Of a stretch of DNA of 61,231 bases, positions 1 through 8,932 are shown one piece after another (within the stretch, counting starts at the first letter, position 1; every line of letters starts with the position of its first letter). Source of the DNA: Streptomyces himastatinicus ATCC 53653 (lineage in GTDB: Bacteria; Actinomycetota; Actinomycetes; Streptomycetales; Streptomycetaceae); the NCBI RefSeq assembly GCF_000158915.1, contig NZ_GG657754.1, positions 2,490,480-2,551,710 on the forward strand. The letters are read 5' to 3'. A program made the translations under genes and the position numbers. The notes beneath the pieces are model-generated. The model was not told where the DNA came from. It searched no databases and worked only from the letters and a program-made list of their open reading frames with translations.

Positions 1-1050
1 GAAGCCGATGGACCCGGCCAGCAGCGCGGGCTTGCGGCCGACGCGGTCGGAGAGCCGTCCGACGAAGGTGATGGACGCCATGAGCACCAGCATCACGATG
101 ATGATCGAGACGAGGGCCTTGGTCTCGCTGTAGTGGAGCGTGGACGAGAGGTACGTCGGCATGTACGACAGCAGCATGTAGTCGGTGATGTTGTACGCGG
201 CGACCAGCGCCATGCACAGCACCATCGCGCGCCACTGGGTCCGGAACACCTGCCAGAACGGCAGCGTCGTGCGCTCGTGCGCCGCGGACGCCTCTTCCTC
301 CAGCTTCTGGAAGGCGGGGGTCTCGTCCAGCTTCAGCCGCAGGTACAGACCGACGAGTCCGATGGGCGCGGCGGCCAGGAACGGGATGCGCCAGCCCCAG
401 GACATCATCGTGTCGTCGGAGAGCGTCACGGTCAGGATGGTGACCAGTCCGGCCGCGGCGGTGTAGCCGATGAGGGTGCCGAATTCGAGGAAACTGCCGA
501 AGAAACCGCGCCGCTTGTCGGGGGCGTATTCGGCGATGAACGTGGACGCGCCGCCGTATTCACCACCGGTGGAGAATCCCTGCAACATGCGGAACAGGAT
601 GAGGAGCGCGGGCGAGGCGTAGCCGATGGAGTGATAGCCCGGTATGAGGCCGATGGCGAGCGTGCTCGTCGCCATCATGATCATGGTGAAGGACAGCACC
701 TTCTTCCGCCCGATGCGGTCACCGAGCGGCCCGAAAAACATACCTCCCAGCGGCCGTACGAGAAAGGCCACCGCGAACGTCGCGAAGGAGGACAGCACCT
801 GGATCGTGGCGTTCCCACCGGGGAAGAAGACCTTGCCGATGGTGACAGCGAGATAGCTGTAGATCCCGAAGTCGAACCACTCCATGGCGTTCCCGAGCGC
901 GGCCGCCTTGACCGCGCGGTGAACGTCCTTCTCCTCGGTGACCGTGATGTCAGTGCGCCGCAGAGGAGGGTTCTTGCGCCGCTTGATGGCGCGGTGGAGC
1001 ATGGGGTGCCGGACTGCGGCGGGGGCATCGGAATCGGTCAGGGCAGGCAC
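1..1050 (-). CDS. MHS-family MFS transporter (ProP-like), C-terminus beyond window
   Basis: A membrane symporter of the metabolite:H+ symporter branch of the major facilitator superfamily (ProP/KgtP/ShiA type). About 350 residues are visible, and the gene runs off the left edge. Translation from the GTG at 1050 gives a charged N-terminus, then the family signature GNAMEWFDFGIYSY and the loop motif GDRIGRKKVL between helices 2 and 3. A second DRVGRKP loop lies near the window edge. A purine-rich stretch (GAAGAGAGAGA) precedes the GTG. The gene is divergent from the FAD oxidoreductase at 1139 and shares an 88-bp promoter region with it, so it may export a product or import a precursor (shikimate-like acids are known MHS substrates). 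The substrate cannot be read from sequence. Confidence 0.85.
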   Translation of the reverse strand, partial: MPALTDSDAPAAVRHPMLHRAIKRRKNPPLRRTDITVTEEKDVHRAVKAAALGNAMEWFDFGIYSYLAVTIGKVFFPGGNATIQVLSSFATFAVAFLVRPLGGMFFGPLGDRIGRKKVLSFTMIMMATSTLAIGLIPGYHSIGYASPALLILFRMLQGFSTGGEYGGASTFIAEYAPDKRRGFFGSFLEFGTLIGYTAAAGLVTILTVTLSDDTMMSWGWRIPFLAAAPIGLVGLYLRLKLDETPAFQKLEEEASAAHERTTLPFWQVFRTQWRAMVLCMALVAAYNITDYMLLSYMPTYLSSTLHYSETKALVSIIIVMLVLMASITFVGRLSDRVGRKPALLAGSIGF

Positions 1051-1138
1051 AGCTATTTTCTCTCTCTTCGTCAGACGGATTCGTGCACCTACCCAGCGGT
1101 TCCTGGTTGATGCATATAACCGGTCTGGAGGTCTCGTG

Positions 1139-2536
1139 ATGGAGTCAGCCGCCCGTGTGTTCGCCCGGCTCAGTACGGACGAGCCGATCGCCAAAACCGA
1201 GGTCCTGATGGGCAAGGCCGTGGTGCTCGGCGGGAGCATGGCCGGAATGCTGGCGGCGCGCGTGCTGTCCGACCACGCCGAAAGCGTGGTGATCGTGGAG
1301 CGGGACGCGTTACCCGCCACCGCCGCCCCGCGCCCTGGCACCCCGCACGACGGGCAGTTGCACACCCTGATGCACGGCGGCCGGATGCAGCTGCGGCGGC
1401 TGTTCCCCGGCTTCGAGGACGAGGCGGAGGCGGGCGGCGCGCTCATCTCGTCGCCATACACCATCCGGGCCTACGCCGACGGCGTCCCGAAGGTGAGCGA
1501 CGGCACGATGGGGCTGATATCCAGCAGCCGCCCGTTCCTGGAGTCGCTGGTGCGGCGGCGCACCCTGGCCCTGCCCAATGTGAAGGTCCTCACCTGCCGC
1601 GCCCGGGGCCTGGAGTTCCGCGCGGGACGGGTCAGCGGGGTGCGCTGCGGCGGGTCGGGCGAGGACGAATGGGTCGAGGAAGCGGACTTCGTCGTCGACG
1701 CCATGGGCCGGGCCAGCAAGCTCGGCGACTGGCTGGAGAAGAACGGCTGGCAGCGGCCCGCGATGCGGCGGATGGCCATCAACATCGACTACGCCACCGG
1801 CTACTTCCGGCGCACCGAGGCCGACCCGGAGCTGGCCGCGGCCATCGCCTACCGGACCCCGACCGCGACCCCGCCGCGGGTGGCGAGCGGCGCGATCACC
1901 GCCATCGAGGACGACCGCTGGCTGATCACCCTGGCCAACTACGGCAAGCAGCCGCCGATCCGGGACGTGGCGGAGTTCCGGAAGCTGTGCGGCGAGCTGC
2001 CGCCGGTGTACCGCGAGGCGGTCGCGGGCGATCAGCTCGGCGAGATCCTCCCCTACCACCAGGCCGACAGCCGCCGCCGGGACTTCCATCTCCTCACCCG
2101 GTTCCCCGCCCGGCTGATCAGCGTCGGGGACGCGGTCGCCTCGTTCAACCCGATCTACGGGCAGGGCATGTCCTCGGCCACCCTGCACGCCTCGGCCCTG
2201 TCGGAGTATCTGCGCTCCCGGCCGGACCTCGACGCCCCCGCCCGGCGTTTCTTCGCCCTCCAGCGCGTCGTGGTGGACGCCGCCTGGCAGATCTCCACCG
2301 CGGCCGATCTCGCCCGGCCCGATGTGACGGGCCCCTATCCGCGCGGCTACCGCCTCAGCAAATGGTTCGCCGAGCAGATCGCCGACGCCTCGGTGACGGA
2401 CCGGTCCGTCGCCGTGCGGTTCAACTCGGTGACGTACATGCGCACCCACCCCCGTTCCCTGGCCGCACCGTCCACGCTGCTGCGCGCCCTGCGGGTCAAC
2501 CGCTCGCAGGGGAAGCCGCAGCGCGAGAAGGGTTAG
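1139..2536 (+). CDS. FAD-dependent monooxygenase/epoxidase-like
   Basis: A 465-aa flavoprotein of the squalene-epoxidase/p-hydroxybenzoate-hydroxylase fold. After about 25 residues comes the FAD-binding motif GGSMAGMLAARVL, then a GTPHDGQLHTLMHGG stretch typical of single-component epoxidases. The second FAD motif (ISVGDAVASFNPIYGQGM) lies near residue 340. The ATG at 1139 has a GGAGG 7 nt upstream. The frame is open further upstream, but that part has no family similarity. The gene is followed after 5 bp by an MMPL exporter and converges on the main operon. In meroterpenoid pathways such enzymes epoxidise a terminal prenyl olefin. The UbiA gene in this cluster makes that role reasonable, but it is inference. 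An aromatic hydroxylase is the alternative. Confidence 0.8.
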   Translation: MESAARVFARLSTDEPIAKTEVLMGKAVVLGGSMAGMLAARVLSDHAESVVIVERDALPATAAPRPGTPHDGQLHTLMHGGRMQLRRLFPGFEDEAEAGGALISSPYTIRAYADGVPKVSDGTMGLISSSRPFLESLVRRRTLALPNVKVLTCRARGLEFRAGRVSGVRCGGSGEDEWVEEADFVVDAMGRASKLGDWLEKNGWQRPAMRRMAINIDYATGYFRRTEADPELAAAIAYRTPTATPPRVASGAITAIEDDRWLITLANYGKQPPIRDVAEFRKLCGELPPVYREAVAGDQLGEILPYHQADSRRRDFHLLTRFPARLISVGDAVASFNPIYGQGMSSATLHASALSEYLRSRPDLDAPARRFFALQRVVVDAAWQISTAADLARPDVTGPYPRGYRLSKWFAEQIADASVTDRSVAVRFNSVTYMRTHPRSLAAPSTLLRALRVNRSQGKPQREKG

Positions 2537-2541
2537 CCCAA

Positions 2542-4725
2542 TTGTTCGTCTCACTGGCCCGGTTCACCTGCCGCCGCAGCAAACTGGTGCTGTATCTGTC
2601 CGGAGTGCTGCTCGTCGTGGCGGGCGCGCTGGGCGGCGGAGTGATCAAGGAGCTGTCCGCCGGAGGGTTTGTCGACAACTCGACGGAATCGGCGAAGACC
2701 GCGCAGGTCATGGACGACAGATTCCGGGCGGGCGCCCCGGACCTCGTCCTGCTCATATCCGACGAACGGGGCGTGGACTCCCCCGCCGTGGCCGCCGCCG
2801 GGGCCCGGCTCACCGAACGCGTCGCCGATGAGCCCGGGGTCGAGCAGGCCGCGTCGTACTGGTCGCTGGGCAAGGCCGCGCCGCTGCGCGCCGAGGACGG
2901 CCGCCAGGCGCTGCTGATGGCCCGGATCTCCGGCGACGAGGACCAGGTCCAGAACACCTTCAAGCGGCTGGAGAGCCACTACGAGCACCGGGCCGAGGGG
3001 CTGGACATCCGGGTGGGCGGCAACGCCCTCGCCGACAAGGAGATGTCCGAGACCACCGAGAAGGACCTCATCAAGATCGAGGCGGTGACCTTCCCGGTCC
3101 TGCTGGTGGTGATGCTGTTCGTGTTCCGCAGCGTGGTCGCCGCCCTGGTGCCGCTGATGGTCAGCGGGCTGACCATCCTGTCGGTGCTGCTGGTCATCCG
3201 CGTCCTGACCCTGTTCACCGAGGTCTCCGCGCTCGCCAGCAACGTCACTACCGGCCTCGGGCTCGGCCTCGCCATCGACTACAGCCTGATCCTCATCAAG
3301 CGCTACCGGGAGGAACGGGGCCGGGGAGCGGAGACCGATCAGGCCATCGCCACCACGCTGCGCACCGCGGGCCGCACCGTGCTGTTCTCCGCGGTGACGG
3401 TGACCCTGGCCCTCGGGGCGCTGCTGGTGTTCCCGTTCTACTTCCTGCGCTCGTTCGCGTACGCCGGGATCCCGACCGCCCTGCTCGCCGCGTTCGTCTC
3501 GCTCACCTTCCTGCCCGCGCTGCTGAAGGTGCTGGACCACCGCATCGAGAAGGGGCGCGTCCTGCGCCGCCGCACGCCGAAGGCCGAAGACGGCTCCGGG
3601 GAGGGCTTCTGGCACCGGCTGGCCACCGGGGTGATGCGGTTCCCGCTGCCCGTCGCGGGCGCCGTCACCGCGCTTCTGCTGCTGCTCGGCGCGCCCTTCC
3701 TCGATCTGCGGCTGAGTCTGCCGGACGAGCGGGTGCTGCCCGCCGAGAGCCAGGCCCGGCAGGTCGGAAGCGACATCCGGGACGACTTCCGGGCCCAGGA
3801 GACCCAGGCGCTCAACGTGGTCCTCGACCGTACGCCCGGGCCGGGCGACCGGAACGTGGCCCCGTACGCCGAGCGGCTGTCGAAGCTCGGCGATGTGTCA
3901 CGGGTGGACAGCGAGGCCGGGACGTTCGCCGACGGACGGCTGGTGCAGCGGCCGACGGACCTCTCGAAGCGCTTCGGCTCCGGCCACAGCACCTATCTGT
4001 CCGTCGTGCCGAGCCACCAGTCGCTCTCGGAGGAGGGCCGCGCGCTGGTCCAGGACATCAGAGACCTCCGGGCGCCCTACCCCGTCCAGGTGGGCGGGCC
4101 CGCGGCGGAGCTGACCGACTCCATCGACTCGATGAACGCCCGGCTGCCGCTGGCGCTCGCGGTGATCGCCGCCAGCTCCTTCACCGTGCTGTTCCTCTTC
4201 ACCGGCTCCCTGCTGCTGCCCCTCAAGGCGCTGATCCTCAACTGCCTGAGCCTGAGCGCCACCCTGGGCGTGCTGGTGTGGGGGTTCCAGGACGGCCATC
4301 TGGAGGGGATCGTGGGCGACTTCGTGGTCACGGACTCGATCACCTGGACCGTGCCGGTGCTGCTGTTCTGCATCGCGTTCGGGCTGTCGATGGACTACGA
4401 GGTGTTCCTGCTGTCCCGGATCAAGGAGGAGTACGACAGAACCGGGGACAACGTGGCGTCGGTCGCCCGCGGCCTGGAGCGCACCGGTTCGATGATCACG
4501 GCCGCCGCGGTGCTGATCGCCATCGTGTTCCTGGGCTTCCTGATCTCCGGCATCGTCTATCTCAAGGCCATCGGGATCGGTCTGGCGATCGCGGTGCTGA
4601 TGGACGCCACGCTGGTACGGGGCACCCTGGTACCGGCGTTCATGCGGCTGGTCGGCAAGGGCAACTGGTGGGCGCCGAAGCCGCTGCGGGCGCTGCACGC
4701 CAAGGTGGGCCTGCGGGAGAAGTGA
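2542..4725 (+). CDS. MMPL-family RND lipid/metabolite exporter
   Basis: A 727-aa inner-membrane exporter with the two-fold MMPL/RND layout: a TM helix near residue 20, a periplasmic domain to about residue 170, a block of five to six helices, a second periplasmic domain and a final helix block. The MMPL signature GLSMDYEVFLLSRIKEEY lies near residue 615, and an equivalent AIDYSLILIKRYREER lies near residue 250. The start taken is the TTG at 2542, with GAGAAGGG about 9 nt upstream overlapping the end of the preceding gene, so the two are translationally coupled. MMPL proteins move acylated or hydrophobic metabolites, which fits a FAAL-containing cluster. It is the likely exporter of the cluster product. 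Confidence 0.9.
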   Translation: MFVSLARFTCRRSKLVLYLSGVLLVVAGALGGGVIKELSAGGFVDNSTESAKTAQVMDDRFRAGAPDLVLLISDERGVDSPAVAAAGARLTERVADEPGVEQAASYWSLGKAAPLRAEDGRQALLMARISGDEDQVQNTFKRLESHYEHRAEGLDIRVGGNALADKEMSETTEKDLIKIEAVTFPVLLVVMLFVFRSVVAALVPLMVSGLTILSVLLVIRVLTLFTEVSALASNVTTGLGLGLAIDYSLILIKRYREERGRGAETDQAIATTLRTAGRTVLFSAVTVTLALGALLVFPFYFLRSFAYAGIPTALLAAFVSLTFLPALLKVLDHRIEKGRVLRRRTPKAEDGSGEGFWHRLATGVMRFPLPVAGAVTALLLLLGAPFLDLRLSLPDERVLPAESQARQVGSDIRDDFRAQETQALNVVLDRTPGPGDRNVAPYAERLSKLGDVSRVDSEAGTFADGRLVQRPTDLSKRFGSGHSTYLSVVPSHQSLSEEGRALVQDIRDLRAPYPVQVGGPAAELTDSIDSMNARLPLALAVIAASSFTVLFLFTGSLLLPLKALILNCLSLSATLGVLVWGFQDGHLEGIVGDFVVTDSITWTVPVLLFCIAFGLSMDYEVFLLSRIKEEYDRTGDNVASVARGLERTGSMITAAAVLIAIVFLGFLISGIVYLKAIGIGLAIAVLMDATLVRGTLVPAFMRLVGKGNWWAPKPLRALHAKVGLREK

Positions 4726-4735
4726 CCCACAAAGG

Positions 4736-4774
4736 CGCCGGGCGCGTCCGGGGAGGTCCCGGACGCGCCCGGCG
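4736..4774. terminator. Bidirectional intrinsic terminator between convergent units
   Basis: A perfect inverted repeat with 17-bp arms (4736-4752 and 4758-4774) and a 5-nt loop GAGGT lies in the 64-bp gap between the MMPL gene and the end of the long minus-strand operon. The arms are almost pure G+C with no U-tract on either side, which is normal for Streptomyces terminators. Confidence 0.85.
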
Positions 4775-4789
4775 TCGTGTTGTCGGTGG

Positions 4790-5317
4790 CTAGTCGCGGG
4801 CGCGCTGCGCTTCCCCGCGTTCGGCTTCGGCCTTCAGCAGGGCGTTCGGGGTGATCTCGATGTACGCGGCCTCCTCGTACACCGTGGCCACCGTGCGGTC
4901 GTAGAGCTTCCGGCCCTTGCCGTACGAGTCCACGATGATCCGCGCGGCGCGCGGCTTCTCCTCGTCCGGCAGGATGCGCGCGGTGCACGGGATGACGGCG
5001 CCCTTGGGCTTGCCGCGGATGTTGGACGGCGCGAACAGCACCTGGTCGTTGTTCCGCATCCGGCGCACCTTCCAGGAGTCGCAGCCGGTGCGCAGATAGG
5101 CCCGGCCGTTCTTGACGCCGAACCACATCGCCGACGGGACGGCGTCGCCGCTGCGCTTGTAGGTGACCAGCAGGGCGAACCGGCGGCGCCTGAACTGCCG
5201 CAGGTCACCGGGGCCGCCCGGGGTCGCCGTGACATGCCAGGTCACCGGGTCCCGCCAGGAGTCGTACATCCGCAGAAATCGCTGTTCCCACCATTCCTTG
5301 CTGAGCAGACGCGGCAC
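4790..5317 (-). CDS. PPOX-class F420-dependent oxidoreductase
   Basis: A 175-aa split-barrel protein of the pyridoxamine-phosphate-oxidase/F420 superfamily. The core PSAMWFGVKNGRAYLRTG, then DSWKVRRMRNN and CTARIL, resembles the Rv2061-type F420 subgroup. The N-terminus carries about 40 extra residues rich in W and R. Members reduce double bonds, quinones or enones using F420H2, though some use FMN. It is the last gene of the long operon, 38 bp after the MDR gene and just before the terminator. Its likely role is late reduction of an unsaturated intermediate. The cofactor choice is inferred from family resemblance only. Confidence 0.75.
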   Translation of the reverse strand: MPRLLSKEWWEQRFLRMYDSWRDPVTWHVTATPGGPGDLRQFRRRRFALLVTYKRSGDAVPSAMWFGVKNGRAYLRTGCDSWKVRRMRNNDQVLFAPSNIRGKPKGAVIPCTARILPDEEKPRAARIIVDSYGKGRKLYDRTVATVYEEAAYIEITPNALLKAEAERGEAQRARD

Positions 5318-5355
5318 GTACGGCCTTCCTTTCTCTTCCGGTCAGGGAATCCCGG

Positions 5356-6342
5356 TCAGGGGATCAGCACGATGCGGCCCGGGCCACCGGCACCGCCCTC
5401 GCGGCCCTCGAGCAGGCGGTGGGCGCGCGCCGCCTCCGTCAGCGGAAGCTCGGCACGCACCCTGCCGCGCAGCCGGCCGCCGGCCAGCTCGCGGTTGATG
5501 GTCCCGGCGGCGTCCGCGAGGTCCGCTGCCGAGGCGTTGCTGATGACGAAGCCGTGGAGGCTGATGTCGCGGGTGTAGACGGCGCCGACGGGCAGCACGG
5601 CGCGCGTGCCCATCCCGGCCATCAGGACGACGCGGCCGCCCCGGGCGAGCAGCGGGATCGTCGTCTCGAAGTCATGGCGCCCGGAGCAGTCCCACGCCAC
5701 GTCGACCCCGTCCGGGGCGAGGCGGCGGACCGCGGCGGGGGTCTCGGGGTCGGCACGGTCGAGGACCTGGTCCGCCCCGCAGGTACGGCACCACTCGGCG
5801 TTCTCGGCGCGGTCGACGGCGATGACGCGCGCCCCGGCCGCGGTCGCGAGCTGGACCACGGCGCTGCCCACGCCGCCGCCCGCGCCCTCGACGAGGACCG
5901 TCTCCCCCGGCCGGAGGCGGGCCTCCCGGAACAGGCCGAGGTGCGCGGTCCCGGCGGTGTGCAGCACGGCCACCGCCGCGACCGGGTCGACCCCGGCGGG
6001 CAGGGAAAAGAGCCGGTCCACGGGCACGGCCGCGTACTCGGCGAAGGAGCCCTGTCTGCCGTCGTGGCCCAGGCTGTTGCACCACACCCTCTCGCCGCGG
6101 GCGAAGGCTCCGGCGGGGGTCTCGACGGTGCCCACCAGATCCCGCCCGATGACGAACGGTAAGGGCACCTCGGTGGCGTACGCCCCGGAGCGGACGAAGG
6201 TGTCCACGTGGTTGGCCGCCACCGCCTCGACCCGGACGAGCGCCTCGTCCGGGCCGGGTACCGGACGGGGCAGCGGCCCGGTCCGGATGTCATCGGCACC
6301 GCCGAGGGCGGTGATGTAGGCCGCCGTCATATCGCCGTTCAC
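5356..6342 (-). CDS. Zinc-type/quinone-oxidoreductase-like MDR reductase
   Basis: A 328-aa medium-chain dehydrogenase/reductase of the quinone oxidoreductase branch, without the structural zinc cysteines. It shows the GroES-like N-domain (VIGRDLVGTVE near residue 70) and the Rossmann motif GAGGGVGSAVVQLA near residue 150, which points to NADPH. I chose the GTG at 6342, which has GGGAG 9 nt upstream. An ATG at 6330 is the alternative but lacks a ribosome site. It follows the UbiA gene by 25 bp in the operon. Such enzymes reduce enones or acyl double bonds, so it may act with the F420-type enzyme next door. Confidence 0.8.
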   Translation of the reverse strand: MNGDMTAAYITALGGADDIRTGPLPRPVPGPDEALVRVEAVAANHVDTFVRSGAYATEVPLPFVIGRDLVGTVETPAGAFARGERVWCNSLGHDGRQGSFAEYAAVPVDRLFSLPAGVDPVAAVAVLHTAGTAHLGLFREARLRPGETVLVEGAGGGVGSAVVQLATAAGARVIAVDRAENAEWCRTCGADQVLDRADPETPAAVRRLAPDGVDVAWDCSGRHDFETTIPLLARGGRVVLMAGMGTRAVLPVGAVYTRDISLHGFVISNASAADLADAAGTINRELAGGRLRGRVRAELPLTEAARAHRLLEGREGGAGGPGRIVLIP

Positions 6343-6367
6343 TGCACTGCGCTCCCCTTGCCGACCG

Positions 6368-7336
6368 TCATGCGAGAACGAAGGCGAGCGCCAGTCCCAG
6401 ACATCCCAGATCGACCGAGCTGAGCCCGATGAAACGCGCCTTTCGCCACTCTTCCTTTCCGGCACCGTAATAGAGCTGCACGGCGTGGAGCACGACGACG
6501 GGCACGACGGTCAGCCCGAGGAGTGGATCGAATCGCGTCGTGGTGAACAGCAGGGTCAAAAGGGTGACGCTGGCGGCGAAGAGCAGGGTGAGGAATACCT
6601 TGAACCCCTTGGAGGGAAGGAGGACCGCCATGGTGTAGCGGTTCACCTCGGCGTCGCCTTCTTTGTCGGACGCGTTCCCGTAGGACACGATCAGCAGGAA
6701 CCACAGGCCGACCAGGGCGCTGGCGATCAGGGATTCGGTGCTGACTTTGCCCGCGATCAGCCAGTACGGCACCAGACCGATACAGCCGATGACATAGAAG
6801 ATGGTGACTTCGAGGCCGCCGGGCAGATAGCTGAGTTTCAGTCCCATCGAATACTGCACCGAGGCGATCTGCCCCACGAGCATCACCAGGACGGCGGCCG
6901 GCGGAGCCGTGCCGTCCAGGCTGGCCACGGCCCCGAGCCCGGCGGCGATCGCGATCACCCACATCGCGATCCCGAACCGGACCGCCTCGCGATCCGTCAG
7001 CACCCCGGTGAGCAGCGGCTTCTTGGCCACGGTGGAGGCGGGGCGGCCCGCGTAGTTGCGGGCGTCGCTGCCGTCCCTGAACCCGCCGAGGTCATCGGCG
7101 GCGCCCCCGCTCCACTGGGTGGCGCACACCATGAGCAGGGTCAGGGCGAGCGCGGCCGCGGTGTCACCGCCGACCCGGCCGTCGAGGCGCAGCAGGAGCA
7201 GGGCGAGGATCCAGCCGTAGGCGTGGTGGTAGATCCGGACCTTGCCGAGTTGGACGTACCCGATGAGCTTGGTGCCGAGCGGTATCTTCGTCGCGTCGGG
7301 CGTCGTGCCGGACGCGCTGGTTGCGGTCATGGACAC
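6368..7336 (-). CDS. UbiA-family membrane prenyltransferase
   Basis: A 322-aa integral membrane protein with about eight hydrophobic helices. The first aspartate-rich motif reads DDLGGFRDGSD (around residues 80-92). The second lies in the loop after helix five as SDKEGDAE. Both bind Mg2+-diphosphate in UbiA enzymes. The family transfers a polyprenyl chain to an aromatic acid or another acceptor at the membrane. It lies 6 bp after an adenylate-forming ligase in the operon. An aromatic acceptor made in the same operon (3-hydroxyanthranilate) is an obvious candidate substrate. No isoprenyl-diphosphate synthase is visible in the cluster, so the donor would come from primary metabolism. Acceptor and donor are inference. 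Confidence 0.85.
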   Translation of the reverse strand: MSMTATSASGTTPDATKIPLGTKLIGYVQLGKVRIYHHAYGWILALLLLRLDGRVGGDTAAALALTLLMVCATQWSGGAADDLGGFRDGSDARNYAGRPASTVAKKPLLTGVLTDREAVRFGIAMWVIAIAAGLGAVASLDGTAPPAAVLVMLVGQIASVQYSMGLKLSYLPGGLEVTIFYVIGCIGLVPYWLIAGKVSTESLIASALVGLWFLLIVSYGNASDKEGDAEVNRYTMAVLLPSKGFKVFLTLLFAASVTLLTLLFTTTRFDPLLGLTVVPVVVLHAVQLYYGAGKEEWRKARFIGLSSVDLGCLGLALAFVLA

Positions 7337-7342
7337 GCTCCC

Positions 7343-8887
7343 TCAGACGCTTATGGAAAGGCGCTGTTCGGCCAGCGATTTCTTCAGCTGCTCCCGCTTG
7401 ATCTTTCCGGTGACGGTCCGGGGGAACTCGCTGTCGGGGATGATGACGGGCTCGGCCATGGCGGCGAGACGGCGGGACGCGGATTCCCATGCCTTGCGCC
7501 GGAATTCGGTGCCGGGCCGCAGGGACAGGACGGGCTGGAGGGTGCCGTCCTTTTCCAGGACGACGAGTTCCAGGAACTCGGGGAACTTCTCCAGCAGGAT
7601 GTCCTCGATGCCGATGCCGCTGATGGCGCCGGAGACCTTGTCGACCTGGCGGTCGATCAGGGTGATGCGTCCGATGCGCGATTTGGTGCCCCAGTCGCCG
7701 GTGTCCCACCAGCGTTTGTCGGGGTAGTCCTTGGAGGTCAGATCGGGCCGGTTGATGTATCCCGAGAACACGCCCGGGGTGTTGACGACCATGCGCCCGG
7801 GGGTGCCGGACGGTACGGGCCGCCCCGAGTCGTCGACGATGCGGACCCGGCAGAACGGGAAGCGGGGCCCGGCCGGGTGGCCGCGCAGCAGCTTGGCGCG
7901 GCGCAGTCGGCGCAGGGCGCGCAGCGGCTTCTGGGTGCCCTTGAGGTGGCTGCGGATGGCGACGGGCCCGGTCTCGTTCTGCCCGTAGACCTCGACGCAG
8001 ACGGCGAAGCGGTGGTCCGAGCCCTTCAGCAGGGCGCTGACCGTGTCCGGGTGGATGACGTCGAATCCGGCGCCGAAGAAGCGGATCGAGCGGAACGCGC
8101 CGCCGGGCGCGAGGTGCTGCCAGGCGCGGAAGGTGTTGGGGTGGGTCTCCAGATAGGTGGGGCGGTGCCGCTTGAGCATCCGGTCCACGTTGTCCGGGGA
8201 GTCGTCCTCCAGGAGCAGCAGCGGCGCCTTGCGCATGAGGGCGGCGAGGATGCCGACCACGGTCCGGCCGTGCACGGGTGAGATGGCGAGGGCGAGATGG
8301 CCGTCCAGCCGGGACAGCCAGTGGATGACGGCCTGGACGCGGGCGTTGAACTGGATGCTGGCGCTGGAGCATTCGGCCAGCTTGGGGGTGCCGGTGGTGC
8401 CGGAGGTGTGGACGACGACGTACGCGGCGTCGGAGGCGACCTCGCGGGGCCGGGATATCCGCTTGTGGTCGGGGAGTTCGGCGGCGATGTCGCGCCAGTC
8501 GATGAAAGTGCCGATGTCCGGGAAGGTCTTCTCGCTTGTCCCGAGCCGGGCGTCGGTGGAGATGACGGCGGTGATGCCGGAGACGTTCTCCACCATGGAG
8601 GCGACGACCGGTCCTGAGAGGGTCGGGCTCATCAGGATGGGCACGGCGTCGAGGGCGGTGATGGCCGCGTACGCGACGATGATGTCGGTCGGGGACTCCA
8701 GCCAGACGACGCATCGCCGTCCCGGCTCGATACCGTGGGACCGCAGGGCGGTCGCGCCGCGCGCGGCGGCGTCGGCGACATCGCCCGGCCGTACCTTCTC
8801 GTCCTCGGCCGTGACGGCGATGGGCTGGTGGTCGACGATCCAGGGCTCGGCGTCACTGGGCAGACTCAGCAGCTTGTCGAAGATCAA
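7343..8887 (-). CDS. Adenylate-forming acyl/aryl ligase (ANL superfamily), copy 1
   Basis: A 514-aa ANL enzyme with an intact P-loop HTSGTTGTPK (near residue 170), the A5 motif YGQNETG, the A7 motif WWDTGDWG and the A10 motif PRTVTGKIKREQL with the catalytic lysine. The start is the TTG at 8887 with GAGG about 8 nt upstream. It resembles the second ligase at 21028-22635 in length and motif order (both have the ETHPNTF/EAHPNTF core), so the two look like diverged duplicates. It sits between a methyltransferase and UbiA. It likely activates an aromatic or short acid as acyl-AMP for transfer to CoA, to the ACP or directly to an amine. The substrate is not readable. Confidence 0.85.
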   Translation of the reverse strand: MIFDKLLSLPSDAEPWIVDHQPIAVTAEDEKVRPGDVADAAARGATALRSHGIEPGRRCVVWLESPTDIIVAYAAITALDAVPILMSPTLSGPVVASMVENVSGITAVISTDARLGTSEKTFPDIGTFIDWRDIAAELPDHKRISRPREVASDAAYVVVHTSGTTGTPKLAECSSASIQFNARVQAVIHWLSRLDGHLALAISPVHGRTVVGILAALMRKAPLLLLEDDSPDNVDRMLKRHRPTYLETHPNTFRAWQHLAPGGAFRSIRFFGAGFDVIHPDTVSALLKGSDHRFAVCVEVYGQNETGPVAIRSHLKGTQKPLRALRRLRRAKLLRGHPAGPRFPFCRVRIVDDSGRPVPSGTPGRMVVNTPGVFSGYINRPDLTSKDYPDKRWWDTGDWGTKSRIGRITLIDRQVDKVSGAISGIGIEDILLEKFPEFLELVVLEKDGTLQPVLSLRPGTEFRRKAWESASRRLAAMAEPVIIPDSEFPRTVTGKIKREQLKKSLAEQRLSISV

Positions 8888-8932
8888 GAGTGGGCCTCTT
8901 CTCGGAATGTGCCGTGTTTCCGGATGACCGGG

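Noticed and set aside
1669..2541. Open frame upstream of the MMPL start, giving a 1018-aa product
   Set aside because: It is the shadow of the FAD oxidoreductase gene: Arg/Ala/Pro-rich, without family pattern. The MMPL protein itself begins at the first membrane helix after TTG 2542.
6485..8281. Long plus-strand frame (598 codons) opposite UbiA and the ligase
   Set aside because: Typical high-GC antisense shadow with low-complexity composition. The minus strand has full-length domain matches over the same DNA.
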